DNA from: RGIG1934 sp964492545
GTDB lineage: Bacteria > Bacillota > Clostridia > Lachnospirales > Lachnospiraceae
NCBI GenBank assembly: GCA_964492545.1
Contig: CAZBKO010000089.1
Coordinates: 1 to 9,746, forward strand
DNA: 9,746 nt
Direction of reading: 5' to 3'
Shown here piece by piece: positions 1 to 6,494 of the stretch. The stretch's first letter is position 1. Every line of letters begins with the position of its first letter. Below the pieces are notes generated by a model. That model was not told where the DNA came from. It saw only the letters and a program-made list of their open reading frames with translations, and ran no database searches. Position numbers and translations under genes: made by a program.

Positions 1-212
1 AAGCTAAAATCAAAATTCCAATCAAATAAACGGTTGATTTTTCAGCAGCTTCGCTAATGAGTGGCCTGGATGAAATGCAAAAAAGACTGATAGTTATGAG
101 ATATTATCAGGACAAAACACAGATGGAGGTGGCAAAGGAACTGGGAATAAGCCAGGTCCAGGTAAGCAGATTAGAGAAAAAATTATTATCAAAAATGAGA
201 AGCAGTATCTGA
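1..212 (+). CDS. sigF: C-terminal part of forespore sigma factor SigF (partial, apparent frameshift)
   Basis: The frame ending at TGA 210-212 gives region 4 of a sporulation sigma factor: MRYYQDKTQMEVAKELG followed by ISQVQVSRLEKK. The QVQVSRLEKK helix-turn-helix form is typical of SigF, whereas SigG usually reads QAQVSRLEK; both belong to the SigF/SigG family that directs RNA polymerase to forespore genes. The frame is open only from about 30, because TAA at 27-29 interrupts it. Frame 1 before that (ending RLIFQQL) joined to LMSGLDEMQ of frame 3 would resemble a normal family sequence, so a small indel near 48-54 is likely. The gene is cut by the window edge. In Bacillus, sigF lies just upstream of spoVA, and spoVA is also close by here, which supports SigF over SigG. 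The identity of the helix-turn-helix is firm; the broken state is inference. Confidence 0.75.
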
Positions 213-231
213 TGAGTCAGGTACTGCTTCT
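198..231. terminator. Bidirectional hairpin between sigF and trhA
   Basis: AGAAGCAGTATCTGA at 198-212 pairs with TCAGGTACTGCTTCT at 217-231, 15 pairs with one G-T wobble, around the loop TGAG. The left arm encodes the last sigF codons and includes its stop. On the minus strand the hairpin is followed by a T-rich run (from 195 downwards), so it serves best as the trhA terminator. The plus-strand tail is only TTGAGTATTA, a weaker fit. Confidence 0.75.
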
Positions 232-237
232 TGAGTA

Positions 238-930
238 TTATAATACATACATATAAATTGTAAGGAAATGAAGAATAGTTCCGGCTAATACGAAGAAATG
301 CCAAATTGAATGCATATACTTAACCTTGCTTCCAATACCATATATAACAGCACCGATTGTGTAGGCAATTCCACCTGCAATAAGAAGGTAAATTCCATTC
401 ATATTAATTGCTTTTACAAGGGGTGAGAATGCAAATACGATAACCCATCCCATAGCAAGGTAACATACCATGGAAACTGCCTTATAACGCTCCATATCAA
501 TTGCATTGAGGGCGATTCCTATAATAGCTGAACCCCAAACTATACCAAATAATGTCCAACCAACCCTTCCATTAAGAGCAACAAGAGTAAATGGTGTGTA
601 TGTTCCGGCAATAAGCAGGAAAATAGTACAGTGATCAAAAACTCTCATGACACGCTTGGCATTATTAGGCTTCAGCGCGTGATAAATACAGGACATACTG
701 TATAGAATAATTATTGACAGACCAAATATCCAACTGCTCACAGTTGCAAAACCGTTGCCTGTGCCCACGGTTTTTAGAAGACAAAGTACGAGAGCGGCAA
801 TACCAAGTCCTGCACCAATTCCATGTGATATTGAACTTACGAGCTCCTCACCAAGTGAGTATTTGGGAATAGCTATTTTTAAAAGTCTGCTCTTAACGGG
901 TGTATCAGAATAATGTAATTGATAATCCAT
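238..930 (-). CDS. trhA: Hemolysin III / TrhA family membrane protein (PAQR superfamily)
   Basis: This 230-residue polytopic membrane protein has about seven hydrophobic segments, the usual size for the bacterial hemolysin III (YqfA/YplQ/TrhA) branch of the PAQR superfamily. The family's metal-site residues are present in order: E28/E29 and SSISHG (H36) at the start, S80xxxH84 in SCIYH, D99-H100 before IFLLIAGTYTPF, and H207xxxH211 in HSIWHFF near the C-terminus, with H221 just after. Members are linked to membrane-lipid homeostasis; the haemolysin name is historical, and no toxin role should be assumed. I choose ATG at 930 because GGAG lies 7 bases upstream of it. An ATG seven codons earlier (951) has no ribosome binding site. 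The gene is a single transcription unit, opposite to its neighbours, with its own promoter (1061-1088) and a terminator at 198-231. The family call is secure; the physiological role is not. Confidence 0.92.
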   Translation of the reverse strand: MDYQLHYSDTPVKSRLLKIAIPKYSLGEELVSSISHGIGAGLGIAALVLCLLKTVGTGNGFATVSSWIFGLSIIILYSMSCIYHALKPNNAKRVMRVFDHCTIFLLIAGTYTPFTLVALNGRVGWTLFGIVWGSAIIGIALNAIDMERYKAVSMVCYLAMGWVIVFAFSPLVKAINMNGIYLLIAGGIAYTIGAVIYGIGSKVKYMHSIWHFFVLAGTILHFLTIYMYVL

Positions 931-1040
931 ATAATCTCCAATCCGAAACATATTATATGAGAATATGTTTCATAAAAAATAACATCAATATTACTTAAAA
1001 TAGATGCTAAAAACAAATAACAACGACACAAAAACTATTC

Positions 1041-1063
1041 AATGTAGTTTTGATAACTACATT
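1041..1063. promoter_or_regulatory. Inverted repeat (operator candidate) over the trhA -10
   Basis: AATGTAGTT (1041-1049) and AACTACATT (1055-1063) are perfect 9-base inverted arms around a 5-base spacer. The right arm shares three bases with the trhA -10 box, and the left arm lies in the start-site region. That is the usual place for a repressor operator. No T-run follows, so it is unlikely to be a terminator. The binding protein is unknown. Confidence 0.45.
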
Positions 1064-1088
1064 ATATAACATTGATATTAAAAGTCAA
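1061..1088 (-). promoter_or_regulatory. Predicted sigma-A promoter for trhA
   Basis: Read on the minus strand, TTGACT (plus positions 1083-1088) is separated by 16 bases from a perfect TATAAT (1061-1066). This matches 11 of 12 consensus positions. Transcription would begin near 1054 and leave an AT-rich leader of about 120 bases before the trhA start at 930. Confidence 0.7.
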
Positions 1089-1164
1089 GAGTAAATAAAA
1101 AAATCATATTGGTAATATTTCATAAAAATATATTCATAAAAACCCATAAAAAGACAAAATTAAC

Positions 1165-1193
1165 TAGAATAATGTATTCAAGTATAGTATAAT
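1165..1193 (+). promoter_or_regulatory. Weak candidate promoter for the chemoreceptor gene
   Basis: TATAAT at 1188-1193 lies 33 bases before the start codon. The -35 position at 17-base spacing reads TAGAAT (1165-1170), only half matching the consensus. No sigma-D (motility) type GCCGATAA box is visible. The rest of 931-1225 is very AT-rich and holds no gene. Confidence 0.3.
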
Positions 1194-1225
1194 TATAGAT
1201 ATTATTTTATGAGGTGGTGCGGCAG

Positions 1226-3724
1226 ATGAATCGTGATGATATTAAGGAATACAGTACAGACAGTAGTGACATGGCAACAGCAGATAACAGCCTCATCGAG
1301 GATATAATTCTTGATAATGAGGATAATTCTAAGAACCAGAACGATAAGAATAGAAAGAGTCTATTTGGTAAGAAGAATAGCGGGGATAATGGAACACAGA
1401 AGAAGAATAAGGAACCTAAGCCAGTGAAGGAGAAGAAGGTTAAGGAGCCTAAGCCAGTGAAGGAGAAGAAGGTTAAGGAACCTAAGATAAGCAGAGAGAA
1501 GAAGGTTAAGACACCGGGTGATGGTAAGTCAGCTAAGGTGGTAGCGATTAATATTTTGAAAGCAATTGGTGTTGGATTTAAGAAGCTTGGAGGGCTTATT
1601 AAGAAGGGCTACCAAGCTGTTAGAAAGTTTCAGAGCAGAGAAGAATCTGAGAAGCGTAAGCTGGCAATGCAGGAGGCTTTTAAGAAGGGCAAGACAGCAT
1701 GGTATCGCGGAATACAGATGAAGCTCATAGTAGCATTTCTTGTTCCGGTTATATTATTTATAGTAGTAGGTATAATGATTTACTCTAAGAGCAGTGATAC
1801 TCTTACATCTACATATGAATCGTCAGCTAACTCAAGTGTAAGCACTCTTGAACAGTACTTAGAGTTGGGATTTGATTCAATACAGCTTATGGGTACAAGA
1901 TTATCAGTTAATACTTCTATTGAGAATTATTATTCAGGAACAGGAACTGATATTAAGACAGAATCTGATTTTATGGAGGTTAAGCTTGCAGTAAGTAATG
2001 AGGCAACAGCTGACAAGTACATTCAACATATAATTATTGTATCTAACAATGCTAATACCTGTACAGATGAAGGCGTTAAGGATGCAGGAATTTATGACGC
2101 ATTTATTGATTCAGATGCAGGCAAGGAAGTTGAAGATAACAGCAACGGAACACCATATTGGATTAGTAAGCATCCGGAACTTGACGAGGGAGCAGCTTTT
2201 GACACCAATGAGTACACATTAGCATATACATGTCCATTACTTAATCGTAAGAATAAGAAGGTTGGATATATAATTGTTGATGTTAAGAAATCATTTATTC
2301 AGGATATATTAGATGAAGCTGAGATTAGTGATGGCTGTATTAAGGGATTTGTAACAAAGCAGGGTATTGAAGTTATTAGTGGAAGTGATGATATTTCATT
2401 TGCGGACACATCATTTTATCAGGATGCAGCTTCAAGTGAGGAACAGTCAGGATTTAAGTATGTATCATATGATGGCAAGCAGTATTTATTCTCATACTCA
2501 GTAGAACCACAGACAGGAGCTATGATTTGCGCACTTGTTCCTAAGAGCGAGATACTTTCAGGAGCAAATGTAATTCTCAGATATACACTTATAGCTGTAT
2601 TTATCTGCTGTTTAATAGCAGTAGCTATCGGATCTGTTCTTGCAACAGGAATGTCAAGATCAATTAAGACAGTTAACAAAGTACTTAAGAAGACATCAGA
2701 TGGTGACCTTACAGGAAGCATTGAGATGAGAAGAAAGGATGAATTTAGAATTCTTTCATCTAACATACTTAATATGATTAAGAGCATGAAGGAACTTATC
2801 AGTAAGATGACTTCAGTTAGTGGAAATGTAACAGAGTCTGCATCACAGGTTGACGAGACTTCAGAGTTACTTCTCGAGGCAACTAAGAATATTAAGGAAG
2901 CAGTTTCATTTATTGATGCAGGTATTACACAACAGTCAGAGGATACTGACAGTTGTCTTGGACAGATGTCAGAGCTTGCAGATAAGATTTCAAATGTTCA
3001 TTCTAATACTAATGAGATTAACGAAATTACAATGACAACTCAGAACGCAATTGATGATGGAATGGTAATCATTTCAAATCTTGGCGAAAGAGTTAAGGAT
3101 ACAACGGAGATTACTAAGTATATAATTCAGTCAATTGAAGAACTTAACAAGGAATCAAAGGCTATTTACAGTATCGTTGGTACAATCAATGATATTTCAG
3201 AGGAGACGAATCTTCTTTCTCTTAATGCTTCTATCGAGGCTGCCAGAGCAGGTGAAGCAGGAAGAGGATTTGCAGTTGTATCTGACGAGATAAGGAAGCT
3301 CGCTGAACAGTCAAGTCAGGCGGGTTCACAGATTGGACAGATTATCAAGCAGATTCAGGATAAGATGGTCAATACAATGGAGACAGCTGGCAAGGCAGAG
3401 GGAATTGTTTCTATACAGGAAGAGGCACTTGACAATACAGTTGATGTATTTAAGATGATTAAGAAGCATGTAACAGTACTTGCTGAGGATATCGATAAGA
3501 TTACTGAAAGTGTCAATGGTATAGAGGTTGCTAAGAATGATACAATGGAAGCTATTGAAAGTATTTCAGCAACATCTAATGAAACAGAGGCAGCTTCATC
3601 AGAACTTAGCAGAAGCGCAGAGAAACAGTTAAGAGCAGTTGAAGAACTTAGCAGTGCTGTTAAGAGATTGAAGGATGATGCAGGAGACCTTGATTCATCT
3701 GTTAGTATTTTCAAAGTAGAATAA
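1226..3724 (+). CDS. Methyl-accepting chemotaxis protein with extended cytoplasmic N-terminus
   Basis: This 832-residue transmembrane chemoreceptor senses an extracellular ligand and controls CheA through CheW. In order: a charged Lys/Glu-rich N-terminus (1-165) with three 11-residue KEPKPVKEKKV-type repeats at 62-94; TM1 about 167-187; a ~260-residue extracellular domain, probably double Cache (188-448); TM2 about 451-475; HAMP (475-527); and the MCP signalling coiled coil to the end. The signalling hairpin tip is clear at 657-696 (EETNLLSLN, EAARAGEAGRGFAVV). There is no C-terminal CheR-tethering pentapeptide; it ends SIFKVE. The frame also opens at GTG 1214, but GAGGTGG at 1211-1217 sits 8 bases before ATG 1226, so ATG is the likely start. 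Lysine is almost always AAG here, unlike in spoVA, which suggests selection for high expression. It forms its own unit with a terminator at 3777-3820. The ligand is unknown. Confidence 0.95.
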   Translation: MNRDDIKEYSTDSSDMATADNSLIEDIILDNEDNSKNQNDKNRKSLFGKKNSGDNGTQKKNKEPKPVKEKKVKEPKPVKEKKVKEPKISREKKVKTPGDGKSAKVVAINILKAIGVGFKKLGGLIKKGYQAVRKFQSREESEKRKLAMQEAFKKGKTAWYRGIQMKLIVAFLVPVILFIVVGIMIYSKSSDTLTSTYESSANSSVSTLEQYLELGFDSIQLMGTRLSVNTSIENYYSGTGTDIKTESDFMEVKLAVSNEATADKYIQHIIIVSNNANTCTDEGVKDAGIYDAFIDSDAGKEVEDNSNGTPYWISKHPELDEGAAFDTNEYTLAYTCPLLNRKNKKVGYIIVDVKKSFIQDILDEAEISDGCIKGFVTKQGIEVISGSDDISFADTSFYQDAASSEEQSGFKYVSYDGKQYLFSYSVEPQTGAMICALVPKSEILSGANVILRYTLIAVFICCLIAVAIGSVLATGMSRSIKTVNKVLKKTSDGDLTGSIEMRRKDEFRILSSNILNMIKSMKELISKMTSVSGNVTESASQVDETSELLLEATKNIKEAVSFIDAGITQQSEDTDSCLGQMSELADKISNVHSNTNEINEITMTTQNAIDDGMVIISNLGERVKDTTEITKYIIQSIEELNKESKAIYSIVGTINDISEETNLLSLNASIEAARAGEAGRGFAVVSDEIRKLAEQSSQAGSQIGQIIKQIQDKMVNTMETAGKAEGIVSIQEEALDNTVDVFKMIKKHVTVLAEDIDKITESVNGIEVAKNDTMEAIESISATSNETEAASSELSRSAEKQLRAVEELSSAVKRLKDDAGDLDSSVSIFKVE
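1409..1507 (+). repeat. Three tandem 33-bp coding repeats in the chemoreceptor N-terminus
   Basis: Three in-frame 33-base units encode KEPKPVKEKKV, KEPKPVKEKKV and KEPKISREKKV. The first two are almost identical at DNA level and the third is diverged. The product is a strongly basic, low-complexity, Lys/Glu/Pro segment. Copy number could change by slippage without breaking the frame. Confidence 0.85.
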
Positions 3725-3776
3725 CAATTAGTTAGTTCGGTGTAGAGAGAATAGAGCTGAGCAATACTAGAATATT

Positions 3777-3820
3777 AACCGTATGGTATAGTCCGAAAGG
3801 AATGTATCATACGGTTTTTT
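3777..3820 (+). terminator. Strong intrinsic terminator after the chemoreceptor gene
   Basis: AACCGTATGGTATA (3777-3790) pairs with TGTATCATACGGTT (3803-3816), 14 pairs including G-T wobbles. Inside it TCC-GAAA-GGA makes a second short stem with a GNRA-type loop. A run of six T follows at 3815-3820. This separates the chemoreceptor unit from spoVA. Confidence 0.88.
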
Positions 3821-3827
3821 ATTTGTA

Positions 3828-3845
3828 GGAATTACGTCATATCAA
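3828..3845 (+). repeat. Short repeated intergenic motif, copy 1
   Basis: GGAATTACGTCATATCAA here differs from GGAAATTACGTCCTATCAA at 6896-6914 by one indel and one substitution. Both copies lie just downstream of a terminator hairpin. Here the flanking TTG could pair only imperfectly with ATCAA, while copy 2 forms a clean stem. Function unknown. Confidence 0.35.
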
Positions 3846-3898
3846 CTAAAAACGCTCGCTGGACGTGCACAAATTCGTGTTGAGTATAGCTGAAAGTA

Positions 3899-3928
3899 TG
3901 TATATTTTTTCGGAGAGTGAAAATACTA
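3899..3928 (+). promoter_or_regulatory. Predicted sigma-G (forespore) promoter of the spoVA operon
   Basis: TGTATA (3899-3904) contains GTATA, which fits the sigma-G -35 pattern GHATR. After 17 bases comes AATACTA (3922-3928), which fits the -10 pattern CATNHTA except for its first base. Initiation would fall near 3935, about 33 bases before the spoVAA start. Bacillus spoVA is a known SigG operon, so pattern, position and target agree. The assignment rests on consensus matching only. Confidence 0.6.
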
Positions 3929-3967
3929 ATCCTATCAATGGTTAGAGTACAGGAGGAATGAGGATTA

Positions 3968-4600
3968 ATGTGTCGGGATATAGTGTATATAAACATGAGC
4001 CAAAGTACTGTATCAAATAAGCGTGACGTGTGTGTATCGGATGTTGCATCAATATACTGCTCTAATGACAATGTTGTAAATAAAGTAAAATCAATTAAAG
4101 CCATAACATTTGCTAATGAAAAGAAAAGCAGATATATACTTTCTGCTATGTATATTATTAAGCTCATAACAGAAAAAATACCAGGGATTCAGGTGGAAAA
4201 TATTGGGGAAGTCCAGTGTCTCGTTGAGTACAAGGAGAAAAATAAAGGTAATGAGAAAGCTTGGGAATATGCAAAGGTTGTATTTATATGCATCACTATT
4301 TTCTTTGGAGCAGCCTTTGCCATAATGACATTTAATACAGATGTAAATACAAAGGATCTGTTTCATAATCTGTATTATCAATTTACAGGAGAAAAATCAG
4401 ATGGATGTACAGTTATTGAAGTTATGTATTCAGTAGGACTAGCCATAGGAATTATAGTTTTTTACAATCATTTTGGAAGTAAGAAATTGTCTAAAGATCC
4501 AACACCTATAGAAGTGGAAATGAGAAAATACGAGACAGATATAAACACTACATTGATAGACGGAGTTAAGAGAAAGGAGATGCACAAGGATGTTAATTAG
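3968..4600 (+). CDS. spoVAA: Stage V sporulation protein AA
   Basis: This 210-residue protein is the first SpoVA subunit, part of the forespore inner-membrane machinery that moves dipicolinic acid and calcium into the spore core and releases it at germination. Residues 1-95 form a soluble domain, followed by two membrane helices (about 103-121 and 152-168) and a charged tail. Landmarks shared with Bacillus SpoVAA, from memory, include FNTDVNTKDLF, YYQFTGEKSDG, YSVGLAIGIIVFYNHFG and the PTPIEVEM segment. Length is close to the usual ~206 residues. ATG 3968 follows AGGAGG (3951-3956) by 11 bases. An ATG at 3958 opens only a 20-codon frame. The 3' end overlaps spoVAB by 11 bases, indicating translational coupling. 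Its precise role in the complex is not well defined in the family. Confidence 0.9.
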   Translation: MCRDIVYINMSQSTVSNKRDVCVSDVASIYCSNDNVVNKVKSIKAITFANEKKSRYILSAMYIIKLITEKIPGIQVENIGEVQCLVEYKEKNKGNEKAWEYAKVVFICITIFFGAAFAIMTFNTDVNTKDLFHNLYYQFTGEKSDGCTVIEVMYSVGLAIGIIVFYNHFGSKKLSKDPTPIEVEMRKYETDINTTLIDGVKRKEMHKDVN

Positions 4601-5006
4601 ACAAATTGCGGCAGGTATTTTTGGATTGAGTGCAGGATTAATTGCAGCTGGGGGAGTGTTTGCATTAATTACTGCAGTAGGAGTTCTTACAAGGCTTGCC
4701 GGGAAAAGTCATACAGCTTCACATATCATTACTTATGAAAATGCAGTAATAATTGGAGGGATTGTGGGCAATATTATGACTATTTTTCAGCCGTCAATAA
4801 ATATAGGATATTGGGGAGCTGCATTTACAGGGATATTTATGGGTATATTTGTTGGTTGTCTGGCAACATCATTGGCTGAAAGTCTGAATGCAACATCGGT
4901 GTTTACGAGAAGAGTTAAACTAAAGCTTGGAATGGAATACATTGTTCTATCACTGGCAATTGGTAAGGCTGCAGGCTCATTAATGTATTACTATAAAAAT
5001 TGGTAA
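4590..5006 (+). CDS. spoVAB: Stage V sporulation protein AB
   Basis: This 138-residue integral membrane protein has about four hydrophobic helices (roughly 6-33, 51-66, 76-97 and 115-133). It matches SpoVAB in length (about 140), in position between spoVAA and spoVAC, and in the Gly/Ala-rich first helix, GIFGLSAGLIAAGGVFA. ATG 4590 lies inside the end of spoVAA and is preceded by AAAGGAG (4573-4579) at 10 bases. It is a member of the SpoVA dipicolinate-transport complex; no catalytic motif is expected and none is seen. The call rests partly on context because the sequence is a short hydrophobic protein. Confidence 0.87.
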   Translation: MLIRQIAAGIFGLSAGLIAAGGVFALITAVGVLTRLAGKSHTASHIITYENAVIIGGIVGNIMTIFQPSINIGYWGAAFTGIFMGIFVGCLATSLAESLNATSVFTRRVKLKLGMEYIVLSLAIGKAAGSLMYYYKNW

Positions 5007-5020
5007 ATAAGGAGGTAGCT

Positions 5021-5461
5021 ATGAAGGAATATAACAAATATGTTAAAAGTGTTACACCAACAACAAATACATTCTTAAATGTGTGCAGAGCATTTGTTAT
5101 GGGAGGAATTATCTGTACTGTAGGTCAGGCATTTGCAAATTATTACAAATATTTAGGCTACGGTGAAAAAAAGACGGCAAGTCTGGTATCACTCACGCTG
5201 ATATTAATTAGTGTAATTCTGACCGGACTAAATATTTATCCAAAGCTTGCTAAATTTGGTGGTGCAGGTACTTTGGTTCCCATAACAGGATTTGCAAACT
5301 CTGTTGCAGCACCGGCCATAGAGTTTAAAAAAGAGGGACAGGTATTTGGAATTGGTTGTAAGATTTTTACCATAGCAGGACCTGTTATTCTATATGGAAT
5401 ATTTTTTAGCTGGCTGGTGGGAGTTTTCTACTATGCGTTTACAGTATGGGGGTGGATTTAG
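5021..5461 (+). CDS. spoVAC: Stage V sporulation protein AC
   Basis: This 146-residue membrane protein belongs to the SpoVAC/SpoVAE family. In Bacillus SpoVAC acts as a mechanosensitive channel component for dipicolinic acid release. It shows hydrophobic helices at about 22-40, 54-72, 85-100 and 112-140, and the family core GAGTLVPITGFANSVAAPAIE at about 81-101. The related motif GSGASVPLVGFGN is present in SpoVAE of this same operon, so the two are paralogues. I choose ATG 5021, five bases after AAGGAGG (5009-5015). The frame extends upstream to an ATG at 5000, but that overlaps spoVAB and would put the ribosome binding site inside the gene. It ends with TAG 5459-5461, sharing one base with the GTG start of spoVAD. 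Confidence 0.93.
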   Translation: MKEYNKYVKSVTPTTNTFLNVCRAFVMGGIICTVGQAFANYYKYLGYGEKKTASLVSLTLILISVILTGLNIYPKLAKFGGAGTLVPITGFANSVAAPAIEFKKEGQVFGIGCKIFTIAGPVILYGIFFSWLVGVFYYAFTVWGWI

Positions 5462-6477
5462 TGGACAATAATCAAATAGTTGGAAAGCAGAGCGTTATTT
5501 TTAGCCAGCCGCCATATATTATTGCCGGTGGTTCAATAGTTGGAAAAAAAGAAGGGGAGGGACCACTTAGAAATACTTTTGACCAGATAGAAAAGGATCC
5601 GCTGTTTGGAGGGAAAACCTGGGAAGAAGGGGAGAGTCTTCTTCAAAAGAAAACAGCTCAGCTTGCAATTAAGAAGGCAGGACTTTGCAATGATGATGTA
5701 AGGTATATTTTTTCCGGTGATTTGCTTGGACAGCTTATAGCAACATCATATGGACTTCTAGACCTGAATATACCTGTATTTGGCTTATATGGAGCTTGTT
5801 CAACCATGGGCGAGGCCTTAAGCCTTGGAGCAATGAATGTGGCTGCAGGGTATGCAGAAAACGTTGTAGCAATGGCATCAAGTCATTTTGGTGGGGCAGA
5901 GAAAACCTTTCGCTTTCCCATGGAGTACGGAAATCAGCGACCATTTTCAGCAACATGGACCGTCACAGGTTGTGGAGCGGCTGTAATATCTGTAAATAAA
6001 GGCTTTGCACGAATTAAAGGTATAACTATAGGAAAAATTGTTGATTATGGATGCAAGGATTCGCTGAATATGGGCGCAGCTATGGCACCGGCGGCAGCAG
6101 ATGCTATTTACAGAAATTTAATAGACCTGGAGGTTGAACCGGATTATTACGATAAAATAATAACCGGAGACCTTGGATATATAGGAACAAAAATATTAAT
6201 TGATTTTTTGAAAACAAAGGGTTTAGACATTACAAAGCTTCATTATGACTGCGGTCTGGAAATATATGATAGAGACAAGCAGGATACTCATGCAGGAGGA
6301 AGTGGATGTGGATGTTCGGCATCGGTTCTATGTGGCAGTATTTTTAGTAAAATAAGCAAGGGTGAGTGGCATAGAGTATTATTTGTTCCCACAGGTGCAC
6401 TTTTATCAACAGTAAGCTTCAATGAAGGCAGAAGTATTCCGGGTGTAGCTCACTGTGTCATAATAGAAGGAGTGTAG
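5461..6477 (+). CDS. spoVAD: Stage V sporulation protein AD (dipicolinate-binding, thiolase fold)
   Basis: This is a soluble protein with a thiolase/ketoacyl-synthase-like fold that in Bacillus binds dipicolinic acid and delivers it to the SpoVA channel. Recognisable segments are PPYIIAGGSIVGKKEGEGPL near the N-terminus, YGACSTMGEALSLGA around C113 (equivalent to the thiolase nucleophile region), SSHFGGAEKTFRFPMEYG, TGDLGYIG, and HAGGSGCGCSASV near the C-terminus. The frame opens at ATG 5446, but that start has no ribosome binding site. GGGGGTGG (5448-5455) sits 5 bases before GTG 5461, and starting there gives 338 residues, the family's usual length, with a 1-base overlap with the spoVAC stop. 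SpoVAD is the only clearly soluble member of this operon. I see no truncation or missing segment. Confidence 0.96.
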   Translation: MDNNQIVGKQSVIFSQPPYIIAGGSIVGKKEGEGPLRNTFDQIEKDPLFGGKTWEEGESLLQKKTAQLAIKKAGLCNDDVRYIFSGDLLGQLIATSYGLLDLNIPVFGLYGACSTMGEALSLGAMNVAAGYAENVVAMASSHFGGAEKTFRFPMEYGNQRPFSATWTVTGCGAAVISVNKGFARIKGITIGKIVDYGCKDSLNMGAAMAPAAADAIYRNLIDLEVEPDYYDKIITGDLGYIGTKILIDFLKTKGLDITKLHYDCGLEIYDRDKQDTHAGGSGCGCSASVLCGSIFSKISKGEWHRVLFVPTGALLSTVSFNEGRSIPGVAHCVIIEGV

Positions 6478-6494
6478 TTATTGGAGGAGAGAAA

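Noticed and set aside
1214..1225. GTG 1214 as start of the chemoreceptor
   Set aside because: The GAGGTGG that would be the ribosome binding site overlaps it; ATG 1226 has correct spacing.
1409..1507. CRISPR-like or intergenic repeat array
   Set aside because: The 33-base units are tandem, in frame, have no spacers and encode the Lys-rich repeat of the chemoreceptor.
1726..2680. A novel enzyme or transport system joined to the chemoreceptor
   Set aside because: The region between TM1 and TM2 is the usual size and pattern of an extracellular Cache-type sensor domain; no catalytic motif is seen.
3355..3714. Minus-strand 119-residue frame inside the chemoreceptor gene
   Set aside because: It lies wholly opposite a strongly conserved MCP signalling domain, has a Ser/Leu-rich low-complexity product and no ribosome binding site, so it is a shadow.
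3958..4020. Short frame from ATG 3958 as a spoVA leader peptide
   Set aside because: It is too close to AGGAGG (one base away) to be well placed and has no recognisable content; spoVAA ATG 3968 has better spacing.
3832..4167. Minus-strand 111-residue frame across the spoVA promoter and spoVAA start
   Set aside because: No family likeness and no start signals. It conflicts with a well-supported spoVAA and promoter on the other strand.
5446..5460. ATG 5446 as start of spoVAD
   Set aside because: No upstream ribosome binding site. GTG 5461 has GGGGGTGG before it and gives the usual 338-residue length.
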